From: a virus
IMG/VR virus record: IMGVR_UViG_3300048672_000851
Coordinates: 1 to 64,000 of that record
Reading direction: 5' to 3' (one strand)
DNA length: 64,000 nucleotides
Below are positions 20,302 to 28,097 of this stretch, in pieces. The position numbers and the translations under genes are program-made. Positions within the stretch are counted from its first letter, which is position 1. Each line of letters starts with the position of its first letter. The notes under the pieces were generated by a model. It saw only the letters and a program-made list of their open reading frames with translations. It was not told the DNA's origin and ran no database searches.

Positions 20302-20863
20302 GCCAACAATCATTGTTAAAAAAGCTGAACGTAATACTCAAGCCATGTACAATAAGTGGTGGGAAGAAAAGGCTTTAGTTTTCTTTAGCAATATTAATAC
20401 AGTACCTATGCTTATGCATCTCGGTACTGCATTAACCTATCCTGACTCTAAGGTAAGAGAGCAGTCAATTAATAACGGTGTATTTCCATACCGTATTTAC
20501 ATTGGTTCTACTTTTAGCGAAGATGGACAGGATTATTTCAATTACCAAGAGTTAACTACAGTACCTAAACACTTAACTTATAACCAATTCAAAGATTTGG
20601 TTAAAGATAAACTTCGTGCTTCAGGTGTTGCTTTAGGTAACAAGTTAATCAACCAATTTCACATTGTCATTCCATTAGGTTATGAGTTAACTGAAGAATA
20701 CTTAGGTAAGCTTCTTAATGAATACCGAGTATGGACACCACTAGGAAACATGATCCATGAGTCAACTACACTTCCAACTGTTATCCAAAACATTATCGCC
20801 AGCACAGTTAACCACTATGTTGCAACTTCAACACGAAACCAACTGCGCTCTAATCGACCCTAA
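20291..20863 (+). CDS. Protein of unknown function, 190 residues
   Basis: I use ATG 20291 (MTSKPTIIVKKAERNTQAMY), overlapping the previous gene by 11 nt; the longer frame has no ribosome binding site. The product has a KWWEEKALVFFSNINTVPML stretch and mixed secondary structure. Its end overlaps the dUTPase start. Function unknown. Confidence 0.64.
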   Translation: MTSKPTIIVKKAERNTQAMYNKWWEEKALVFFSNINTVPMLMHLGTALTYPDSKVREQSINNGVFPYRIYIGSTFSEDGQDYFNYQELTTVPKHLTYNQFKDLVKDKLRASGVALGNKLINQFHIVIPLGYELTEEYLGKLLNEYRVWTPLGNMIHESTTLPTVIQNIIASTVNHYVATSTRNQLRSNRP

Positions 20864-21533
20864 CTATTTAATCACTCGTGATGAAAAAGTAGACTTCCTG
20901 CTTGCAGCAGAACAAGAAGCTTCTGAAGCTATTGATCACTTGGATTGGAAATGGTGGGCTAAAAACCCAGCACCATTAGACTTGTGCCAATTACAATTGG
21001 AATTCATTGATGTAATTCACTTTGCATTATCTCAATGTATGATTGATGGTCATAACTTTATTTTAAGTCGTGGTTCAACTAACGTTGATGAAGTCTTCAA
21101 AGTATTTGAAGAAAAAGTTGCTACACTAATTACATCTCAATTTGGCAACGAAATGACTCAACGAATTACAGAAGATGTAGGCATTGACTCATTTGACACA
21201 ACGATTATTTCAATGCTTCGTCAGATGAAAGTATGTTGTTTAGATTACCAAGCTGCACCTTTGTTGATAAATGCTTTGATTGCCTGTCATATCACTGGCA
21301 TGACACCAGAAGACGTTTACACTACCTATGTCAAAAAGGCTGTGTTAAACCGCTTCCGTCGAGCCAATGGTTACAAAGAAGGCACCTACAACAAGCTGTG
21401 GTCTGGTCTTGAAGATAACGTGTATTTGGACACCGTAGCTTCTACGATTGATCCTAATGACCCCAACTACGTGAATAGCCTGTATTCTCAACTGACTATG
21501 GAATACGCTGCTCACAACCAACAACAACACTAA
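20757..21533 (+). CDS. Dimeric dUTPase (all-alpha NTP pyrophosphatase)
   Basis: It hydrolyses dUTP to dUMP, keeping uracil out of phage DNA and feeding thymidylate synthesis. The family signature is EASEAIDHLDWKWWAKNPAP, with the metal-binding Glu residues, then ELQLEFIDVIHFALSQ-type EFIDVIHF, and LNRFRRANGYKEGTYNKLW with the terminal GLEDN. I use ATG 20757, which follows CTAGGAAACATGATCC; ATG 20817 (MLQLQHETN) is the alternative and would reduce the overlap with the previous gene. ThyX at 33.4 kb would use the dUMP. Confidence 0.85.
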   Translation: MSQLHFQLLSKTLSPAQLTTMLQLQHETNCALIDPNYLITRDEKVDFLLAAEQEASEAIDHLDWKWWAKNPAPLDLCQLQLEFIDVIHFALSQCMIDGHNFILSRGSTNVDEVFKVFEEKVATLITSQFGNEMTQRITEDVGIDSFDTTIISMLRQMKVCCLDYQAAPLLINALIACHITGMTPEDVYTTYVKKAVLNRFRRANGYKEGTYNKLWSGLEDNVYLDTVASTIDPNDPNYVNSLYSQLTMEYAAHNQQQH

Positions 21534-21536
21534 TGT

Positions 21537-21566
21537 ATAGGGGGGCTTAGGCTCCCCTATTTTTTA
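21537..21566 (+). terminator. Intrinsic terminator after dUTPase
   Basis: ATAGGGGGGC and GCTCCCCTAT pair over 10 bp with one G-T, then TTTTTT. Confidence 0.88.
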
Positions 21567-21575
21567 GGGAATTTT

Positions 21576-21917
21576 ATGATCCTCTACCAAGACAACACCC
21601 CTATTCCTGTAACCGTTAAATCTCCCTCTTCATTCGGCTTTGTACGGCTCTATCACTCATTCTCTGGCAAGTATATTGCTACCCTACCTGCTCGCTTTGT
21701 ACGTCAAAAGGTAGGCTCTATTACGTACAATGACCACGTTTATCGCTGGATGGATTACAACGGTTCTGTTATTGAAAAAGACGGTACGATTTACATTATC
21801 GGACCCCATCATTACGCATTCTATCTCTGCCCTAAAAATACTTGGAAAGAAAGTGCTACTTTCACAAACGAACAATTAAAAATCCAAGCTAGAGAAGACC
21901 GCAAAAATAGAAAGTAA
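21576..21917 (+). CDS. Protein of unknown function, 113 residues
   Basis: ATG 21576 follows TTAGGGAATTTT. Beta-rich (VTVKSPSSFGFVRLYHSFSG, HVYRWMDYNGSVIEKDGTIY) with a basic C-terminus (AREDRKNRK). Codons are richer in C and G (ccc, ctc, cgg) than in neighbours. Family not recognised. Confidence 0.66.
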   Translation: MILYQDNTPIPVTVKSPSSFGFVRLYHSFSGKYIATLPARFVRQKVGSITYNDHVYRWMDYNGSVIEKDGTIYIIGPHHYAFYLCPKNTWKESATFTNEQLKIQAREDRKNRK

Positions 21918-21930
21918 GCTCCGCTTACTT
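21912..21930 (+). promoter_or_regulatory. TCC-triloop hairpin
   Basis: AAGTAAGC-TCC-GCTTACTT, a perfect 8-bp stem overlapping the stop of the previous gene and followed by TTCTG. It could be a weak terminator or an N4-type promoter hairpin for the gene at 21947. Confidence 0.45.
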
Positions 21931-21946
21931 TTCTGAGATAATAATT

Positions 21947-22126
21947 ATGAAAGATTTACTTTTTGCTTATATTGAGCTTAATTCCGTTTTGGATTACACC
22001 CACACAGATAAATACGTTGAAGTTAGAGAATTGATTATTCAATTTAATCAGGATATGTCCACTAACTTTGATCCAGACAATACTACCTTGGAATACCTGT
22101 CTTATGATCACTCCTTTAGATCTTGA
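21947..22126 (+). CDS. Acidic protein of unknown function, 59 residues
   Basis: ATG 21947 opens a frame MKDLLFAYIELNSVLDYTHT running to TGA 22126. It overlaps the next gene start by 23 nt. Soluble, acidic, no family recognised. Confidence 0.55.
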   Translation: MKDLLFAYIELNSVLDYTHTDKYVEVRELIIQFNQDMSTNFDPDNTTLEYLSYDHSFRS

Positions 22127-22460
22127 TCAAGTTACCTTTCTTGCTTCTATTCAATGTCCAGTTGTACTTAAATTAAATCAGTTTCAAGATTTAATTGACA
22201 TCTACAAAGCCAAAAATCTTATCAAGATTGATGTTAAAAAAACTGTAGAAAACAAAGTTACTTCTTATCTTGCTTTAGGTGATATTCAATTCTGCTTTGA
22301 AGAAGAATCACAGTTATTGGGTAAAACAAAAATCCATACCATTAAAGCTACAGAGTATCTAATAGGAAACTATGTTGATGCTATTAAATCTGAATTAGCT
22401 TATTTGGGTTACAAAGAAGAAAGACTTCAAATCTCAGGGGATGACTTGTTTGATGATTGA
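22104..22460 (+). CDS. Protein of unknown function, 118 residues
   Basis: I use ATG 22104 (MITPLDLDQVTFLASIQCPV); the upstream TTG has no support. The rest alternates helix and strand and ends in an acidic SGDDLFDD, similar in feel to an SSB-type tail. Function unknown. Upstream neighbour of the paralog array. Confidence 0.62.
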   Translation: MITPLDLDQVTFLASIQCPVVLKLNQFQDLIDIYKAKNLIKIDVKKTVENKVTSYLALGDIQFCFEEESQLLGKTKIHTIKATEYLIGNYVDAIKSELAYLGYKEERLQISGDDLFDD

Positions 22461-22470
22461 GGCTTAAATT

Positions 22471-22863
22471 ATGTCTATAGGTGAATATAACTACACTCTT
22501 GTTAAGATGTTTCCTGAGATTTACTGGATTAATGAAAAATCCAGAATCAAATTTAATTCACAAGAAGAAGTAATAGATTTTCTTGCTGCTTATATCTTAG
22601 ATTGTGGCTATAACAATCAATCCGTTTATATTAAGTTTTATGAAAGATACTTAATATATTTTAGATCTTCACTTGGGTATATTCCTGTGTTTTTGTTAAA
22701 AGAACACTCTAAAATTAAAACAAGTAGTTTCTCTGACTTTATTGCTTTAACACTACCTTCAATTAATACTTTTAGTTGTGAAGAAATAAGACATCTTATA
22801 GCTGAAAAAATAAAAGAAAAAGATCGAGCGTTATTTGATTACCTTTTAAGTAGAGGAAATTAA
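22471..22863 (+). CDS. FPxxYW paralog family, member 1
   Basis: A 130-residue protein starting with a Tyr-rich helix and MFPEIYWINEKSRIKF, the family signature of this array. The middle has a PVFLLKE stretch and the C-terminus EIRHLIAEKIKEKDRALFDY. The same signature stands near the N-terminus of the products at 22864, 23226 and 24003 and, weakly, 24418. Function is unknown. Tandem divergence suggests several versions of one activity. Confidence 0.68.
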   Translation: MSIGEYNYTLVKMFPEIYWINEKSRIKFNSQEEVIDFLAAYILDCGYNNQSVYIKFYERYLIYFRSSLGYIPVFLLKEHSKIKTSSFSDFIALTLPSINTFSCEEIRHLIAEKIKEKDRALFDYLLSRGN

Positions 22864-23226
22864 ATGTCACACAGTTACTATCAACTCACTAAAATGTTTC
22901 CTGATGTTTATTGGAAAGATGGTAAACCAACTATCCCATTTATTTCTGATACAGAATTAGTAGATTTTTTAGTTGAATATGTCCTAGATAACTATGAAGA
23001 AGATTCCGGTATTTATATTTCCAAAAATGAATTGCTATCAAAATACAAAAACACAGGAAACACAAAATTTAATTGTGTCTGGAATGGGCGTACAGCAATA
23101 AACGGTTTTCTTATAGAACTAGGACTCAATAACCCAGTTTTTCTTAGAAAAAGCGCAGCAAATCGAATAAAAGAGTTAAATCCAGTAGTACATGAAATAC
23201 TTTCTATTAGAGAGAAAACAACATAA
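22864..23226 (+). CDS. FPxxYW paralog family, member 2
   Basis: Starts directly after the stop of member 1. N-terminus SYYQLTKMFPDVYWKDGKPT, then ELVDFLVEYVLDN; the middle has NPVFLRKSAANRIKE. 120 residues. Overlaps member 3 by 1 nt, so translation is coupled. Confidence 0.68.
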   Translation: MSHSYYQLTKMFPDVYWKDGKPTIPFISDTELVDFLVEYVLDNYEEDSGIYISKNELLSKYKNTGNTKFNCVWNGRTAINGFLIELGLNNPVFLRKSAANRIKELNPVVHEILSIREKTT

Positions 23227-23660
23227 TGACACCTAAACAGTTTTATCAAGCTTCTTGTTTATTTCCAGATATTTACTGGCCTAATGGTAGACCTATAGTT
23301 CAATTTGATAAAAAATCAGAAGTAGGTGAGTTTGTTATTCTTTATTTAAAGGATTGCTATTTAGTAGACACATGGGTAGCTATAGAAGAACTAGCTTCAA
23401 AAAGAAGTTTTTCTATTTATCGAATGTCAGGTACTCATCTTTTACGCAAACAATTGCCTGTGTTCCTGCAAAGCGATAACGGTTATTTCAGTAACTTAAT
23501 TACAGCACTGCTTTCAAATAAAAACATAGATCCAGAAGAAGTTAAAGAAAGTATAGCTATTGATTTAAGAAACAACCACCCAGAAATCTTTAATGTATTA
23601 CATGAAAGATATATATCTATAATGTTAAAGAGTGACAATAAACATGGTTATGGAATCTAA
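23226..23660 (+). CDS. FPxxYW paralog family, member 3
   Basis: MTPKQFYQASCLFPDIYWPN is nearly the same as the start of member 4, so these two are the closest pair. The middle has KQLPVFLQS and the end PEIFNVLHERYISIM. 144 residues. Confidence 0.68.
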   Translation: MTPKQFYQASCLFPDIYWPNGRPIVQFDKKSEVGEFVILYLKDCYLVDTWVAIEELASKRSFSIYRMSGTHLLRKQLPVFLQSDNGYFSNLITALLSNKNIDPEEVKESIAIDLRNNHPEIFNVLHERYISIMLKSDNKHGYGI

Positions 23661-24003
23661 TCAAGAAATCATTGATAACTTGTATTTTGTATATAAGTTA
23701 ACTAATGATCCAAAGTGTATTGATATTCCAATAGATTTCCCTAAACGCTTTACTGAAGATGAAATGTTTAGTTTTATTAAGCTGCTTGGTATAGCGGGTA
23801 TGGTAGCGCGTAGAATATCTAAAGCTAAACACTTTACCAATACACTTTATCAATTTAACGATAAGTTTAATTTTCAATATCGAGTACAAAATAGTAAATC
23901 TCTTGTTAGCTTTTTAAGTGATAACAATACCGCTGACTTAGATGACAACTACTTAACTGTAAGCGATTCTCTTGTTGAATACTTCTTTAAGGGTAAAGTG
24001 TAA
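23644..24003 (+). CDS. Protein inserted within the paralog array, 119 residues
   Basis: I use ATG 23644 (MVMESNQEIIDNLYFVYKLT); an upstream GTG is possible. It lacks the FPxxYW signature and separates members 3 and 4, the closest pair. It contains FTEDEMFSFIKLLGIAGMVA. It may be an unrelated gene that moved into the array or a member diverged past recognition. Confidence 0.6.
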   Translation: MVMESNQEIIDNLYFVYKLTNDPKCIDIPIDFPKRFTEDEMFSFIKLLGIAGMVARRISKAKHFTNTLYQFNDKFNFQYRVQNSKSLVSFLSDNNTADLDDNYLTVSDSLVEYFFKGKV

Positions 24004-24452
24004 TGTCTCCTGAGCAATTCTATAAAGCTTCATGCTTATTTCCTGAAATCTATTGGCCAAGCGGTGTACCTATAGTTACGTATGAGCATATGGATGATGT
24101 TCTTGAATTCATGTGTTTATATGTATTGGATTACGGTCAATTAGATCAATCCATTCAAATAAAAACAACTATAGGAAGTGATAAAGTTCATCCTTATGTT
24201 TTTAGAACAAGAAAAGCTTTTAATAAACATGAGTTTTTAGAGCCAGCTTTTATACGGATGAATAAAGCATTAAGTGCATCTTTAATGTACAGTACTATGG
24301 AATTCAATCAGTTGATTTTAAAATTGTACCAACCCAAATCTATAGAAGATGCAGATTACCTCTCCACCTCTAAGTACAGATTAGCTAAATTAATTCAAGA
24401 AAGGGACAGAAACTTATATGACACCCTTGTTGATAGATACTTATTTTCCTAA
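24003..24452 (+). CDS. FPxxYW paralog family, member 4
   Basis: MSPEQFYKASCLFPEIYWPS, then VLEFMCLYVLDYGQLDQSI; the middle has FLEPAFIRM and the end KLIQERDRNLYDTLVDRYLFS, paralleling member 1. 149 residues. Overlaps the previous gene by 1 nt. Confidence 0.68.
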   Translation: MSPEQFYKASCLFPEIYWPSGVPIVTYEHMDDVLEFMCLYVLDYGQLDQSIQIKTTIGSDKVHPYVFRTRKAFNKHEFLEPAFIRMNKALSASLMYSTMEFNQLILKLYQPKSIEDADYLSTSKYRLAKLIQERDRNLYDTLVDRYLFS

Positions 24453-24861
24453 CTTTGCTTGGTTAAGGAAATTTCATCCAGAAGTGTATGGATTCAATGT
24501 AGTATCTTTTGAGTTATCTCCTGATGATGCTTCCAGAATGATAATTGATTTCATAGTAGAGAAGCTTGAAAATAGTTTAACTGTTGTAATTGCACTATCA
24601 GAAGACGGAAAAAAAGTTATTTCTGCGGAGGTGTACAACGGTATAGTTAAACTTGGTTCAATAAATTATATCTTTGCAAGATTTATTTACACTGAATTTC
24701 CAAAACCACATAGTTTTTTATTTGATGTAGAAAAGGTTAGGAAATTGGTTTTAATTAGTCTTCGTACTGACCCTAGAACAAAAGATCATCCATATATAAC
24801 TTACCAAGAATACCCTAAACCTTTTTCTACATACGTATTAGGCGACTTCCATGACAAATGA
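24418..24861 (+). CDS. FPxxYW paralog family, divergent member 5
   Basis: Starts 35 nt inside member 4. FHPEVYGFNVVSFELSPDDA stands where the signature would be and is followed by RMIIDFIVEKLENSLTVVI, matching the family's second helix. Membership is likely but weaker. 147 residues. Confidence 0.55.
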   Translation: MTPLLIDTYFPNFAWLRKFHPEVYGFNVVSFELSPDDASRMIIDFIVEKLENSLTVVIALSEDGKKVISAEVYNGIVKLGSINYIFARFIYTEFPKPHSFLFDVEKVRKLVLISLRTDPRTKDHPYITYQEYPKPFSTYVLGDFHDK

Positions 24862-25174
24862 AGAATTAGAACAAGAGATAGAACATATTAAAATGCTCCT
24901 GTCTCTCAATGTTCCCATTGTGTTTGATCCAGTAAATAAAATTTATGATGCTCTTGCAGCAGCTACTTTATTTGCAGCAATACAAGCTGCAAAATTAGAC
25001 AATAAAAACATTATTGTTGGGTTCAACACAGAAAAAACAGTTAATTATGTTTTTGCTCGTAATTTAACTCTTAATGAATTCACTAACAAATTAAACGTAA
25101 ATTTAAAGGTCACTACAGATGAACTACGCAGAACTACTGTATCGGATTATATTGTCGATGTTGACCTCGGTTGA
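24851..25174 (+). CDS. Protein of unknown function, 107 residues
   Basis: Helical N-terminus (MTNEELEQEIEHIKMLLSLN), an Ala-rich helix (YDALAAATLFAAIQAAKL), then a short beta part. No family recognised. Overlaps both neighbours. Confidence 0.62.
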   Translation: MTNEELEQEIEHIKMLLSLNVPIVFDPVNKIYDALAAATLFAAIQAAKLDNKNIIVGFNTEKTVNYVFARNLTLNEFTNKLNVNLKVTTDELRRTTVSDYIVDVDLG

Positions 25175-25334
25175 GGTCTTGTTAGTTACAGATAGTAACT
25201 TACTCGCTTATTTTACTTTAGGCTTCTTGGCTTTTTATGCGTCTATTGATTTAATCATAGTGCCGTATGAGGCATACCTTTATTCATTGGAATTGGATGA
25301 CTATGAAGATGACGTACAAAGATACAATAAGTGA
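25119..25334 (+). CDS. Small membrane protein, 71 residues
   Basis: Overlaps the preceding gene by 56 nt in another frame. Residues about 8-26 and 30-50 (SNLLAYFTLGFLAFYASIDL) are hydrophobic, suggesting two membrane passes, and the C-terminus is acidic (LELDDYEDDVQRYNK). The large overlap lowers confidence. Confidence 0.5.
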   Translation: MNYAELLYRIILSMLTSVEVLLVTDSNLLAYFTLGFLAFYASIDLIIVPYEAYLYSLELDDYEDDVQRYNK

Positions 25335-25521
25335 AATTCAAGTAGCAAAAAATAGAACAGTTGTTTATCAACTACTTTCTAAAGCAGGTATTGAAGCTGG
25401 TGGTATTGGTAATTCTATTTCTCGTTTAATTAGCAAAGCAGTAAGAGATAAAGATTATCAATTAGGTGTTCTATTAAGAACAGCTAAAGCCAGATTAGAC
25501 CAATTGGAGAACATCCAATGA
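25303..25521 (+). CDS. Basic helical protein, 72 residues
   Basis: Start at ATG 25303 (MKMTYKDTISEIQVAKNRTV) or ATG 25309. A small basic helical protein with GIGNSISRLISKAVRDKDYQ. Function unknown. Overlaps the next gene by 4 nt. Confidence 0.58.
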   Translation: MKMTYKDTISEIQVAKNRTVVYQLLSKAGIEAGGIGNSISRLISKAVRDKDYQLGVLLRTAKARLDQLENIQ

Positions 25522-25706
25522 CAAAATCAATGCTATCAAATATGAGTGTGGATGAATTAGCTAAACAAATTTTAGGTAATAAAGATCCCACATTCGATTA
25601 CAAAACTGCTGCTGAAATCCTTGCTGCTAAAACCCAAATCCTTTCATTCCATTACAAACAGCTAGAACATGACGTACAAGTTTTAGCTTCTAATACCAAT
25701 CGTTAA
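25518..25706 (+). CDS. Helical protein of unknown function, 62 residues
   Basis: MTKSMLSNMSVDELAKQILG, then DYKTAAEILAAKTQILSFHY. All-helical. No family recognised. Last small gene before the MoxR operon. Confidence 0.6.
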   Translation: MTKSMLSNMSVDELAKQILGNKDPTFDYKTAAEILAAKTQILSFHYKQLEHDVQVLASNTNR

Positions 25707-25713
25707 ATAAACA

Positions 25714-25732
25714 GGGTCGGCTCCGCCGACTC
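25714..25732 (+). promoter_or_regulatory. TCC-triloop hairpin upstream of the MoxR operon
   Basis: GTCGGC-TCC-GCCGAC (25716-25730), extended to 8 bp with one wobble, 27 nt upstream of ATG 25759. No U-run. Same GC-TCC-GC core as at 8689, 19149 and 21919. Confidence 0.45.
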
Positions 25733-25758
25733 TTATAAACATCCCAAAGGAAAACACC

Positions 25759-26949
25759 ATGTCTAGTATTAACTTTGATTTAAATTATGATCAGTGCAAA
25801 GAACAAGTAAAAATGGTTCTTAAAGCTGGTTTGGTTCCAATGATTGAATCAGCGCCGGGAATCGGTAAATCTTCAATGATGCGTGAAATCGCTGAAGAAC
25901 TGGATTTATTCCTGATTGACGAACGTATCTCTACTCGTGAACCGTCAGATATGACTGGTTACGTGTTACCTACAGACAGCGTGGATTTAAACGGTAATCC
26001 ATTCAAACAAATCCAAACTGCCCCTCTGGACATTTGGCCACTGGAACACACTCCATTACCAATCAACCCAAAAACAGGCCAACCATATAAAGGCTGGTTG
26101 ATCTTCTTGGATGAATTACGTTCAGCTACTCCTGCTGCACAAGCTGCCTGTTACCGTGTCCTGTTAGACCGTGAAATCGGCAACAAGAAGCTGCATAAGC
26201 GTGTTCTGTTGGCTGCTGCATCTAACCGTATGGAAGACAACGCTGTTGTTCATGACGCTGGTACAGCAATGCAATCACGTTTGACTTGGTTGGGTTTACG
26301 TTCAGATTTAGACATCTGGATCAACAACGTAGCTATTGGCCGTAGTCTGGATGCTCGTGTAACTGCTTTCGTACAGTGGAAAGGCATTCAAGCACTGAAC
26401 AACTTCAACCCAGATCACCAAGAAAAAACATTCACTTGTGAACGTACTTGGGAAATGGCCAGCAAGATTTTGAAGAAAAACTTCCCACAAGTCGGCCCGA
26501 TTCCTAACGAGTATGCTGCTGTATTCGTAGGTACAATCGGTCAAAGCATGGCTTTGGAATTCATCGCATTCACTCAAATTTACTCTAATTTAGTGACATT
26601 TGATGATATTGTACAAAACCCATTAGGTGTAGCAGTTGACGTTAACCGTCCTGACATTATGTTTGCTACCGTGTCTAACATTCAAAGTAATTTGAATGCA
26701 AGCAACATGGGTACTGCGCTTGATCCAGTAATGAAATTCATTAACCGCGTTGGTATTGAATTCCAAGCACTTGTTGTACAACACATTTTACGTACTGACC
26801 CTATGGTTGCACGTACAAACAATGAAGTTGTTACTTGGATTAGCCAGAAACAAACTTTCTTGAACAATAAACGTGCTCAGGTACAGGCAATTCCAATGCC
26901 ACCACAACCATCAACACAAGATGATGACGATGCCCCTGATGCACCGTGA
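25759..26949 (+). CDS. MoxR-type AAA+ ATPase (N4 gp24-like)
   Basis: 396 residues. Walker A is SAPGIGKSSM near residue 31-40 and Walker B is GWLIFLDELRSA near residue 112-123, followed by the sensor region (VLLAAASNRMED). MoxR ATPases remodel partner proteins carrying von Willebrand-type domains; the partner is the next gene, 8 nt downstream. The pair is conserved in N4-like phages. Its substrate in infection is not known to me. Strong ribosome binding site AAAGGAAAACACC. Confidence 0.9.
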   Translation: MSSINFDLNYDQCKEQVKMVLKAGLVPMIESAPGIGKSSMMREIAEELDLFLIDERISTREPSDMTGYVLPTDSVDLNGNPFKQIQTAPLDIWPLEHTPLPINPKTGQPYKGWLIFLDELRSATPAAQAACYRVLLDREIGNKKLHKRVLLAAASNRMEDNAVVHDAGTAMQSRLTWLGLRSDLDIWINNVAIGRSLDARVTAFVQWKGIQALNNFNPDHQEKTFTCERTWEMASKILKKNFPQVGPIPNEYAAVFVGTIGQSMALEFIAFTQIYSNLVTFDDIVQNPLGVAVDVNRPDIMFATVSNIQSNLNASNMGTALDPVMKFINRVGIEFQALVVQHILRTDPMVARTNNEVVTWISQKQTFLNNKRAQVQAIPMPPQPSTQDDDDAPDAP

Positions 26950-26957
26950 GGTGAACC

Positions 26958-28097
26958 ATGTCTAAAACAACAATGGACTTAGCTGCACAAGCTTGGGATC
27001 AAACAAAATTCTTCTTTGCGACGGACACTAAATCAGTGTTCGTCTCAACGATTTTGTTTAACATGAATTTCTTTTGGGAACCAAAAATCCCAACTGCATG
27101 TACCAATGGCTTAGATTTATACGTTAATCCAGACTTTCTATTAAGTCTTCAACCGGATGAACGTGTATTCTTAGCAGCACATGAAGTATGGCATGTAGCC
27201 TTCAATCATGTTACTCGACTGGAAACCAGAAATCCTTATTGCTGGAACAGAGCAGCAGACCATGCAATTAACTTAATGTTAAAGCAGCAAGGTTATGCTG
27301 TTCCAGCATTTGCATTGTGTGATCAACAGTTCACTGGTATGCAAGCGGAAGATATTTATGAGATCTTAATTCTTGATCCAGAAAATAGTAAGCCGTTTGA
27401 CCACAGTGACATGCAATACCAAAACCCAAATACGAATCCAGCTAATGTACAGCAAATCAATAACACAATTTTGAAAGCTAGTACTGCTGCTTCGTTAAAA
27501 GGTCAAGGTGGAACAGTCCCAAGCACCATTACATCTACAATCCAAGAAATCATTACACCAGTAATTAACTGGAAAGTGTTGTTTCAACGATTTGTGCAAA
27601 TGGTAGCTAAGGTTGATTACTCATTCAAAAAGTACAACAGACGTTACTTCCCTCATGCAATTTTACCTACTTTGTCAGGTGAAAAAGTTAAAGAAATGGT
27701 TGTAGCTTATGATTCATCTGGTTCAGTATCAGATGATGACTTAAGAGCATTCTTGGGTCAAACCAACAAAGCAAGAACCATTCTACAACCTGAGAAAACA
27801 ACAATGTTAATGTTTGACACTAGTGTCCGTGACGTTAAGGTGTTTCCTCAGAATAAACCAGCGAAGTATGTAGACTTTACTGGCAGAGGTGGTACTGACC
27901 CTAGTTGTGTTTTTGAATACCTCAAAGAAAACAACATCAATCCAGTGTGTTTAGCAATCTTTAGTGATATGGATTTTCAACCATTGGATATTTCATTCAG
28001 ACCAAAATACCCCGTATTGTGGGTTAGTTATAAAGCTTACGGCAAACCAGAAGTTAACTTCGGCCAACTTGTGATTATGCCAGAGGAAAAAAAATGA
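26958..28097 (+). CDS. DUF2201-like metallopeptidase/VWA protein (N4 gp25-like)
   Basis: 379 residues. The N-terminal part has HEVWH (residues 75-79), a complete HExxH zinc motif, in AAHEVWHVAFNHVTR. The C-terminal part has a MIDAS-like VVAYDSSGSVSDDDLRAFLG near residue 249-268. This is the arrangement of DUF2201, a putative metallopeptidase with a VWA-like domain that partners MoxR. It overlaps the helicase gene by 4 nt. Activity is predicted from the intact motif only. Confidence 0.87.
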   Translation: MSKTTMDLAAQAWDQTKFFFATDTKSVFVSTILFNMNFFWEPKIPTACTNGLDLYVNPDFLLSLQPDERVFLAAHEVWHVAFNHVTRLETRNPYCWNRAADHAINLMLKQQGYAVPAFALCDQQFTGMQAEDIYEILILDPENSKPFDHSDMQYQNPNTNPANVQQINNTILKASTAASLKGQGGTVPSTITSTIQEIITPVINWKVLFQRFVQMVAKVDYSFKKYNRRYFPHAILPTLSGEKVKEMVVAYDSSGSVSDDDLRAFLGQTNKARTILQPEKTTMLMFDTSVRDVKVFPQNKPAKYVDFTGRGGTDPSCVFEYLKENNINPVCLAIFSDMDFQPLDISFRPKYPVLWVSYKAYGKPEVNFGQLVIMPEEKK

